A DNA stretch of 64,000 nt from contig OY754469.1 in NCBI GenBank assembly GCA_963575645.1, forward strand, positions 46,520,753 through 46,584,752, in the 5' to 3' direction. Both the position numbers and the translations under genes were made by a program. Origin of the DNA: Xanthostigma xanthostigma (taxonomy: Eukaryota > Arthropoda > Insecta > Raphidioptera > Raphidiidae). Below are positions 54,524-64,000 of the stretch, piece after piece (the first letter of the stretch is position 1; each line of letters starts with the position of its first letter). Below the pieces are notes generated by a model. It was not told the origin of the DNA, did no database searches, and saw nothing but the letters and a program-made list of their open reading frames with translations.

Positions 54524-57500
54524 GTATATTTTTTAGAAATTAAGTAAAATAATTAATATTCTAAACAATCCACAAGTAAACGGATATTATTTCTAAAAAA
54601 AATGAGTAATTTTTATTTAAGTAATGTTTTATATTTGAAAAATATCTTTAATACCTACATTTGGATCTATAAACATTAAACACATGTAACTGGGTGAAAT
54701 TCTGCCCGTCGGCATTTAACTGTGGTCACTATAGATGCAATTAAGCTTTAGTAAACGTATGTTAGCGAGCAATTTAACCACAGTTAAGGACTAACCGCAC
54801 ACATAGATAGTTCACGCGTACACTCACTTAGTAAACTGTTCGTTTTACAACTATCAATGCAAACCTACTAAAATAATCTGACTTCGTAATAATTGTTACA
54901 CAAAGTTGTTTGGTTTTAGTGTAGTTCGCCGATGTACGGGTGTACCTATTATGTAAACAAACTTGAATAATGCTATAGTCATTTACAAGTTTCTAATTAT
55001 TATATTGGTTCTATTTGTTATTGAAATCTGATCGCATTAAATTAACCACAATGACACAAATATCACGGCCGTCTTTAAACTATTGGAGGTCCAATCCTAT
55101 CATCGAAGAAACAGACGCAAATATATTTTCGATAAGCTTTGTTGCGTTCATTCACCGCACATTGAGTAGATAGGCAATGATTCATATAGTTAATTAGGTA
55201 ATGGATATATGGTTTTTCACGAAAAGAACAGCACCTGGATGCAAGAAAGATGCACAGAAAAAATACAAGAGTTTGGCAAAAAGTATTAAAATACGCTTAA
55301 TTTCTTGAATGGTGGGTCTGAACTCTGAATCACTCGGACCAGCCTGTATAACTGAAGATCTCATTCATGTAACAAAATGTTCAAGGACGCTTGAGAATTA
55401 TTTTTGTATGCCCTTACGTTTAATACCTAAACGATTATTATACAGTTATTTTCTAAGATAGCATCAAAATATATTTTCACACAGAACCCAAACAACCCCA
55501 GCTAAAAGGTTATCTCCAGCCATTAAATTTTATAATAAAGAAGTATAAAAACTTGAATATAATTTCCAGTTCTCGTACACTGCAAACATATATTACGCTC
55601 TGCGAAACACATAAGAACTGATATAAAATCTTTCGAGTTGCATTTTATAACGGAGAAACTGCATTCTATATGGAAACTTTCCAAAGAATTTTAATGAAAA
55701 TGAGAAAAACCAAAAAACGAACATCTTTGAAAGAGTGGAAGAATTGTTTCAGTGCATTATCTTGAAATTTCTTTATTTTTGTAAATATCTAATACTTTTG
55801 GCCGAAAGCAATACTGTCTATTAGGTATAATAATATTACATTTTATATGCATATTTTTTACCATAGCTGTTACACATTCACAATTCCTAGGTTTAAAAGA
55901 AAAATATTTTTAATATTCAATATTTGTTACCAGGGCCAAGATAACTCTATAAAAAACAGGTGGCCTAACATAGATTTTTGAAAATAGGATTTTTAACTTA
56001 TATTTTGTGCAAAGCAGTGTCAGTTTTAAATAACGTCTAAAATTAATAATTAATTATTACAACTTGACAAGGTTACCATGCTTGGACAAAAACATGTTGA
56101 CTGCAACATTTATTCAACGTTAAATTGGTTTTAATTGAAGAAAATCTACACTGATTCATCGAATTAAAGTTTTAAATTTATGGCGATCATTATCAAATTT
56201 AAGTTTCTATATCAATAGTCAATACCTAATATTGTGCTCGTAACTTAATACCCAAATTTATTTCCGGGTGACTACAAAAATTGAGATAATCGTGTTCCGG
56301 TCCTTAACCAGAAAATGTTTAGGCTTAGAATATGAACAAGTATAATTTTGTATCTGATCATTTGGTAATAATTACTGTTTCGACAGAAATAAATATCCAA
56401 ATTAGCAAGTTTTCAAAAAACCGGCTGGATATTTATTTCTTAAAATATATTATATTACACTAATAGAATTTTCTTTCATAACAACAGTAAAACAGCTCAT
56501 TTCTAAATATATTATTTATTGTGAGTTGAACTTTGCCTACACCCTGGGATCTCTAGTCTAAAATATTAAAGAAATACATATCCAAGACACAACATTTAAA
56601 AAAAAAATATCTTTCCTTGGTGAGAATTAATCTTAAACCCCTGGATATTTTATGTCTAATGGAAAAATAATAAAATTTCCTAAGGTCAGTTTTTTTATCA
56701 AAACAATAGTAAAAATCAATTATTTATGCTTGAAAATTTTGAGCTGAACTTTGTCCCCTAGTACTTTGAAATATCACAAAATTCGTGAAATATTGAGTGT
56801 TAACTAATAATGTTGAGTCAAACCAGTTTTTTTCTTCCATAGGTATAACTTTAAATATAACACAATTGGTATTGAAAAAAATCCTATTATTGTAGAATCA
56901 TTCATTAATCAACTTGAAATTTGATATAATCTATGTCAAAAAATATTAATTTAATAGTAAAGTAGGTATACACTACCTACACATTTTATAAAAACCGTTA
57001 AAGAAGCAGGAAAAAGTACTTTTTTTTAAATCAACATAAGATGAAAATAAGATAAAAACGTCAGCTGTTAGCCGATAATTTAATTTCTTAGAAGAAATTC
57101 CTTGAAATCTCCATCGCCTTCATCTTAAGTAAAAAGATCTTACATACGTATAACTGTGAAAAAACTAAGTACGTGAAATACCTTATGATAATTACAAAGT
57201 TATTTTTTAAGGACGCTAAAATCAATTTCAATTTAAAATTGGGTATATAACAAAACTGAAAAACGTATAATGAATTAAAATTAATAGGTATTAAAAAAAT
57301 GCATTCTAATAAAAGGCCAATTAACGTCAAAATCTTCTACCTATATCAATCTAAAATATGCGTTGCTATTAACATAAATCTGCCTTTCTTTTTTAAAAGA
57401 ATATTATTCAAAAGCAGGTATTCTGGAACTAGAAAATCGTAGAATAAATTCTACGACTTTTTTTAGTTACAGAATACCTACGTTTAAATCTATAATGGTA

Positions 57501-58438
57501 CTGTGGGAAGTCCACCTATTTCGAATTTTGTCATTTTTTATTTTATCTGATTTCTGAAATTTCCTACAGTACCTACATATTATAAAGAATTAGAAATAAT
57601 ATGTTTTGTGATACTGTAGTATCTTTTTTCAAAATAGCAAATTATTCATTTTTATTTTTAATTTAGGTATAGAAATCAAACTCTCAATCCCGATCATTTA
57701 CTGCACTTAAATTAAAAATTAGCAGCACTCGTATTTTGATATCTTTCACCCATTCCATCACCATCACTATAGAAACGGCCTATAGAAATACTTCCGTTGC
57801 ATTTTATCTACATCCGTTTGAAATCACAGCGACTTAAAAGTTTTACGTCAAAAATTTGATCTTCAAGCAAAAGTCATCAAGACATATTATAAAAGGGATT
57901 TTGTGCAGGTATATTTCTGTTCAATAGACAAGCAGGCATTGATTTTTTTCACATTTCACAGACTGTTTCTTTTATACTTTATAGTTAAAAACACCCACGT
58001 CTATCCTTCATAGCATACGTGCTGCCCTACACAATAGCTAGGTAACTATTTACTGAATGCTTCGTGACAATGCTATTTTTAATAACCTATCATTATATTG
58101 TTCAATATATGAAACTGAAAAATAACAAGCAATGAGCGATCCAATACATTCATTAATGAAGAAACGCTGAAATATTGATCATTGGAACTAATTTTATAAT
58201 TCGTTTTTGAACAATTAACTCAATTTCTCTACTGTAATACAAAAAAAGAAAATATAAGTCCGAATACCGGTCATTTTTGATCGGGATGAAACTTGTTAAC
58301 CTTGGTGGGACATGAAAAACCCCAAAGTGACTTTTGGCACAAATTCCCCATAACATTTTAATGGGGGTTTAAAGTTTTTATCATTTAAATCCATTCATTC
58401 ATAGAAATTTTGCATTAAAGGAGTGGAAAGGGTTCATA
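54524..58438. other. repeat-poor AT-rich DNA, about 4 kb
   Basis: There is no credible gene, TIR, tandem array or tRNA-like box. Conspicuously few repeats compared with the rest of the window, so it may be intronic. Confidence 0.35.
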
Positions 58439-58516
58439 CACATCGTGATGAAATATATATTGTGCAGTCCTCTCATTAAAACGAAGAGGCGATGATGTAT
58501 GTTTCATCACAATGTG
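58439..58516. repeat. short hairpin, 15-base arms
   Basis: CACATCGTGATGAAA and TTTCATCACAATGTG are inverted, with a smaller CCTCT/AGAGG stem in the loop. Confidence 0.5.
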
Positions 58517-58522
58517 TGCGAA

Positions 58523-59505
58523 TTAACACACTCAAATCGCTACCACACAACGTTTTTCCTTCTCGTATTTATATATCGATGATTCAATAAATCTTGTTTT
58601 TCGATATGAACAACCTTTTCATATTTTGTTGATATTACTGTTAAACAAATGTTAATCGTTTTATCAGCCTGTTATGTAGTTCTACTATAGATAAAATCAA
58701 TCGTGTACACCTAAAGCCATCGCAATACAGGTACGTTTATCATAATTTAAATTACTCGATAAATAACCTAACACTGAACATGTATAGACAACTACATTTT
58801 TGGAATTAATGCTTCCATATTATTTATATTCTTTTTTTTATTAAAAGTGCATTTTTGACAAGTTGGTCATTGAAGCGAAATAATAAAATAAAATAACAAA
58901 TATAGGTATACATCGAACAATTTTTTTTTGTTCTTCATTTGTTTGTGTCTGATTTCAATTGGTTTAAATAATAATAGTCTAAATTTTTTATTCAATTCAT
59001 TCAAATATTAATAAAACTTACTAGGGACTACACTAATGGTCTGGAGAACGAAAACATAATTCATCGAAAAATCGACCGGTTATAACTTCTGTTGTCGAGC
59101 GCCTATAATTTGCAATATCATGAAGCATAGATTGCGTAAGTTATGTTTTTCTTTACGTTGTTCAAAATCAATAAAAGCACGGGACTAAAATTCTCATACA
59201 AAAACCGCCTGTACAAGCCGGCATTGGAAATAATGTCAGTTCCTAATTGGTTTTCGTTATTCGATACCTTTTAAATACCATTTGTAGCAGTTCACAGTTG
59301 AACTTGAACACATGGTTTTGTTTTCCTTTGGATTCTAATGTTAGATAAACACATTTAACGCTAACATTAAACTCGGTTATATTCGATTTCACGATTTCGA
59401 CGTGGGAAGTTGTCATTCCACTGTTACTTTCAAAATCATTTCAAAAGTTATAGCTTCCTACGTATTTATTGGCACAATTTACAAATATATCTAACACGAC
59501 TAAAT
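58523..59505. other. no gene recognised
   Basis: Unique AT-rich sequence. Confidence 0.3.
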
Positions 59506-59509
59506 TCAT

Positions 59510-60150
59510 GCTAACATTATAAATGTGTAACTCTATCTGACTGTCTCTCACGGCCATACCGCTGGACCGATTGTGATGAAATTTGATATGGAGATAGTTT
59601 AAGCTCTGGGGAAGGATATAAACTACTTTTTTTTGAAAAATTAACCCCTAACAGAGTTAAATGCCTTCTCATAAATTAAAGTTAGAAGTGGGTGCTCCGG
59701 CACTTTTAATGTGAAGTTTTGATGCGCCCAAATTATGTAATGGTACATGTTTACAAGTTTCTCATCAGGGTCGAAATATTTTCAGAATTTCGAATCTAAA
59801 AGAGACACTGTCCACGAACACCATTTGTACCAACGGATTTGCCTTTTCAATTTAAAAGACAATTTCCTTTAAAAACTGCGTTCGGAATAACTTCTAAAAA
59901 CAGAGCCCAGTGGTAAACACTTAAGGTAGCTGGCATTCATTTAGAAAAAACATGTTTTTCGCACGGGCAGCTGTATGTGGCTTGCTCACGTGTATCGAAT
60001 CCACAAAATCTTTAGGTTTTTGCAAAAGATGGTAAAACAAAAACATTGCTTAAACTAGTCTTGCTTGAGTTTGTGCATTATTTAATCAATTATATCAATT
60101 GTGCACATTGATTCCACGCAGACGTAGTCGCAGGTAAAAGCTAGTTCTGT
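59510..60150 (+). repeat. dispersed arthropod repeat
   Basis: It starts TAACATTATAAATGTGTAAC, continues with ATACCGCTGGACCGATTGTG, ATGAAATTTGATATGGAGAT and TTTAAGCTCTGGGGAAGG, and ends with ACGCAGACGTAGTCGCAGGT and AAAAGCTAGT. This order is typical of a widespread arthropod repeat whose other orientation begins like the copy at 6955. No coding capacity is seen. Confidence 0.5.
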
Positions 60151-61845
60151 ACGAAGTGATAATTAAAAAAATAAAATTGTAGGTAAATATGGTACTGACA
60201 AAACTGTCGTGGGTTCGAATCTGCTAATAGATATTTTGTGATGTTTTGACCCTGCAGCTGCAGTAATTTGATAACATGTACTGTGTAGATAACTTATATG
60301 TTCAGACCATCCCAAGGGATATTCTCTTGTATAATTCCATATTCTCTATGTATTACTTATATTATGTGGACAAATACAATTAGATAAGCATAACTTCTAT
60401 GAAAAAAAGCAAATGGGATTATTGTACTACGTTACTAATAAATTATTAAACCTGTTATCTTCATATTACTTCTCCCCCGACGCTATATTATGAAAAAAAG
60501 AGAACAACAGTAAAGTAAATTGCAATCCCTTGGTGCATATTCTTTGAAATTATTTTTTTCATCTTACGTTAAGTTTGTACAAAATTATAAAAAAAATGTA
60601 TTAACAATTATAATGCGTTCACAAAAAGAAAACCCATAAAAGAAGTTATCATTTAACTTTTTCGTTTATAAGTGGCCCAGTGGTATTTTTAGGTGCTTCA
60701 TCATATTCCATCTGTTTATTATGACTGAAGTTGTTAATTATTACTTCATATTTCTTTGCATTAAGGAATAACTATTATTATAAATATTTAACATTTCTTA
60801 AATACTTGTTTTAATTAAGAGCACGATAAGCACAATAACCTATATTTAATTTCAACAAACGATTTCTAAAACATATACTGTTTTCTTGTTCTTCAGGCTT
60901 TAGTGTCCTTTTAAATTGCAGAGCAATTTTTAAATTTCATCAAATTCATTTCAAACGAACACGAATTTATCTTTGATAGTAAGTTGCGCTTAATAATTTA
61001 CAATTGACCCATATGATAGCAACTGTTAAAAAAGAGAACTTGGTAAGTTGCTATAATATTTTAATGACAAATGTAGACAGAAAGACAAAAATGCTTGAAA
61101 TATGATCTTGCTGCAAAAGATACAAATTCTTCGACATTTTCTTCAATATTACAAAATCTCGTTGATTGTTCAATTTTACTAATTTAATTATAATTATTCT
61201 GTAGACTTGATGAATAGCAAGGTAATATATATGTTCTATATTTCAATAGGTATCGTTTAGAGGTTTCATAATCCTACGCAAAATAAGTTATGAATTTTTA
61301 CCATTTATTTAGTTGTTCATATCAATTTATTGTGTACTTTTCAGTAGTATAGCATATCAAACTATTCAGGACATTTCGTGTGATACTTATAGACGGGAGA
61401 ATGTGTCTTTAGAATTTGTGTCTGTATCGCAATTACTCGAAAACGGTTGAGCAAATTTTAATGAAGCTCATTAATAGCTCTGTGATTTTACCTACATATT
61501 AATTACCGTATACTATACAGCACCGACTTAAGAAGTACTAATTATATCATATTAAAATAAAATTACGTAATACATGAACGCCAAGAATATATCCATCCAA
61601 ATAATGCAGAACACATCACAAAAAGCACTTCAAAAAACCATTTGGTAACAGAACAAAAAAATAACCATGAACAACAACATTCACTTAACAACAAACTACT
61701 TACACTATTCAAATTAATACGATTTCAAGTAAAAACATTCACGTTTTATTTTAATTAGATCCAACAACAGCACAATAAAATTAATAAGAACAGACAGTGT
61801 TGATGATATTATGAGTTCACTAACACCAGTACCACTAACAGAAAA
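60151..61845. other. unique AT-rich DNA
   Basis: No gene. A GGGTTCGAATC word at 60209-60219 is a B-box match without a matching A box. Confidence 0.3.
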
Positions 61846-61849
61846 CCAG

Positions 61850-62100
61850 AGCTGCACAAAACGAAGAGAAGCGCGTCTATACGCGACACTCGCGGACTTC
61901 GATATAAACACTGGAACACGTGTGTTCAACTGCAATACCCTCTCGCTACGAAGAACGACCGATGACTAAAGACCATGGCGCATGCGGAGCATCCAATGGA
62001 CTGAGACGCAGGACTTCTCTATGTTTACGCGTCGCATTCGGCTCTCTACGGACGACGTCGGTTTTCAGCTCTCTTTCCTTCCTATTCCATAGCCATCACG
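61850..62100. promoter_or_regulatory. GC-rich island, possible promoter or 5' exon
   Basis: GAGCTGCACAAAACGAAGAG, GCGTCTATACGCGACACTCG and TTACGCGTCGCATTCGG form a CpG-containing, GC-rich block of about 250 bases in AT-rich DNA, and no repeat matches it. Short frames open on both strands across it (61714-61935 minus and 61920-62120 plus). No TATA box or clear initiator is visible. The strand is undecided. Confidence 0.3.
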
Positions 62101-62980
62101 GATTTATAGGATTTGAATAAATATGTGCATATTAAATATTATGATGTCACATGTGTGTATACGTGCAGCTCTCTTCTTGTAAATGGTTGAAATTATCTTC
62201 TGACCACAGACCACCCGCCATGGCAATTACGATCAGTTTGTCATTTCAAATGTTTCACATTTCTAACTCAGTAGATCACCCAGCATTTTCACTGATTTTT
62301 GTGTGGTTTTCTGAAACACGCACTTCAATCGTGAATTCGTACAAATGGAATAATTGGACTTTTAAAGATACAAAGTTATTATTAGGCTATTAATTATGCA
62401 CTGATTATGCACTGATTAGAGGACAAGTCGGATCGGAAAATACTTTATTGAATTTCATTTTCAGCGATTGACTGAACAACATTATTTGACGGCAGATTAT
62501 TGGCCATTCCCTAAAATGACGAGAATTTTCAGTCAAATACAGTAACATGCCATTGATTAGGTACTGTCTTCGTCGGCTTTACGGGAAAATCCTAGATTTT
62601 CTGCGTCGGTGTAGCCTCAGGGAATACCAGGATTTTTTCTGGTGGGCCGCCGGTCTTTCGTAGGCCGATCCAGTCCGTTCCGGATTTTTTCTTCTTATAG
62701 TTACACGGTCTCGTAGAGGCTTTTTACAATTTTTTAGGTCCCAGACCAACCCTTGAATGACAGTACGTCGATTACCCACGACATATATACTACAATAGGA
62801 ATAAATTTCTTATTAGTATTGTTGTTGTTCCTGGTTTCTAATCCGAATATTGATGAAAGTATCAGTTCAATTTCCATTTTCATTAACATATTTAAAGTAC
62901 GACTTAATCCTATACCCTCAGATAATCCTGACAGTTGGTGAGCTTTAAAATGAACATACATTTTAAATCTAAATAAACTC
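62101..62980. other. no gene recognised
   Basis: Short overlapping frames on both strands lack any signature. The segment at 62580-62700 is a little richer in G and C. Confidence 0.25.
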
Positions 62981-63252
62981 GCAAAAACGGAAATCATCCT
63001 CTAATCAAAGACCACCATCAGCAATGATGATTACGATGGTTTTGTAAATAAAATATTTTACATTCCTGATTCCATGGAGTAGGTACCATCCGTGGTCCAT
63101 TTTGATTGATTGAAGTGCAAAAACGGAAATCATCCTCTAATCATAGACCACCATCAGCAATAATGATTACGATGGGTTTGTAAATAAAATATTTTACATT
63201 CCTGATTCCATGGAGCAGGTACCATCCATGGTCTATTATGATTGATTGAAGC
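62981..63252 (+). repeat. 136-bp tandem duplication, two units
   Basis: GCAAAAACGGAAATCATCCT begins units at 62981 and 63117. Each continues through GACCACCATCAGCAAT, TTACGATGG and TTGATTGATTGAAG-like ends with only a few differences, so the duplication is recent. Confidence 0.85.
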
Positions 63253-63839
63253 AAGAGACAGGATTTTAATTCGACCGAACGAGCGGAGCGATTGAAATTT
63301 CGTTTTAACTCGACCGAAAGAGCGAAGTAAGGCGTACTTCTCGCCTGGCGTTTTGCAAGAAGAGCGCAATAATGTGTACCAAAAGGATGAAACGTGATCT
63401 TCAACAACAGATGTGAGATTGAGATAAATACATATGTTATGTCCTCAGAAGAAAATGCATTATGCTAGGTACACAACAATATGTTTGTCTATGTTTTTTT
63501 TTTGTTAGGCAATGTACACAGAATAAAGCTGACATATTTGTAATAACAAACTCTATATATGTAAGCTTCATACGCATATAATATTATGTCGAGGTAGATG
63601 CCATTTCTTTCCGGATTAAATATTTAAGCATAGATTATTTCCTTATGATACTCGAGCTGTGTATTTCAAAAAGGCAAAAAACACAATCTTCTATAGCTTT
63701 AAAATGTCAAACAAAAAACAAGTCGTGAGGTAGGTCGTGTATTAAGGTCCACACGATCAAATTGTCGGTATGATTAATATTGAATATTAAAAAATATATA
63801 TTCAAGAAACTAGATGAAAATGACAAAGAAATCCTTTCC

Positions 63840-63965
63840 AAAAATGTTTATTTTCAATTAATTAATTAAGCGCTTTCGGACAATTATTAGTCCATCTTGT
63901 GACAGTTATATGGACTAATAATTGTCCGAAAGCGCTTAATTAATTAATTGAAAATAAACATTTTT
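63840..63965. mobile_element. perfect 56-base inverted repeat, decayed Penelope-like candidate
   Basis: Arms 63840-63895 and 63910-63965 are exact reverse complements (AAAAATGTTTATTTTCAATT, AAGCGCTTTCGGACAATTAT). A further GATGAAAATGAC pair lies outside, interrupted on the left by a 15-base insertion. On the minus strand, CACAAGA, T, stem GGAC/GTCC and GAAA are arranged as in the P families, but TG is replaced by AC, so the core would be dead. Confidence 0.5.
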
Positions 63966-64000
63966 GTCATTTTCATCTAAATTTTTCCAAATTTATTTGC

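Noticed and set aside
60206-60226. B-box-like GGGTTCGAATC
   Set aside because: No A box or cloverleaf upstream; a single 11-base match is expected by chance in 64 kb or marks a decayed SINE at most.

Overview
This 64 kb window looks like intergenic or intronic DNA from an AT-rich insect genome. I found no intact protein-coding gene. No open frame beginning with ATG exceeds about 110 codons, and almost every longer structure I can explain is a transposon remnant, a foldback or a tandem repeat. The arthropod assignment rests on the repeat families: hAT, pogo and Tc1 elements, Helitrons with typical 5' TC and 3' hairpin ends, Penelope-like foldbacks, and the 3' tails of dispersed insect retroelements. 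The order is not resolved; Hemiptera or Lepidoptera would both fit.

Layout. 0-10 kb is a dense patchwork: a 741-bp foldback with a 9-bp target duplication, two Penelope-like foldbacks, a Helitron, several TIR elements, and three non-autonomous hAT elements, two of them with perfect 8-bp target duplications. 10-15 kb is mostly unique AT-rich DNA with two tRNA-derived sequences, a CA microsatellite and a weak TATA-type promoter candidate. 15-23 kb holds a Tc1-like element nested inside a Penelope-like foldback, more foldbacks, a second copy of a 5' hAT element, an internally deleted pogo element and a hAT element that still encodes the transposase C-terminus. 24.3-25.3 kb is a short satellite made of six head-to-tail copies of one pogo-type MITE. 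Just downstream is a 991-bp element with perfect TIRs and a zinc-finger transposase remnant.

27-38 kb contains two inverted copies of a TIR family, short tandem duplications, one unassigned open frame with a splice-acceptor-like border (31.7 kb), a Penelope-like foldback, and a Helitron expanded by a 40-bp minisatellite. 38-47 kb has another foldback, a hAT MITE, a LINE C-terminal remnant with a local tandem duplication, a small Helitron and a TTAA-flanked element. 47-62 kb is comparatively repeat-poor; it includes a GC-rich 154-bp island bounded by good splice signals on the minus strand (50.2 kb). The last 2 kb has a GC-rich promoter-like island, a 136-bp tandem duplication and a near-perfect inverted repeat.

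The most interesting signal is a recurring RNA-like core in at least five unrelated-looking foldback families: a CTGANGA box, a short stem with a conserved G-C closing pair, then GAAACGT followed by C or T, with the flanks pairing as a third stem. The stems change sequence between families but keep pairing. This matches the hammerhead ribozymes known from Penelope-like elements, in an apparent zero-loop stem III form that would need two molecules or two copies to fold.
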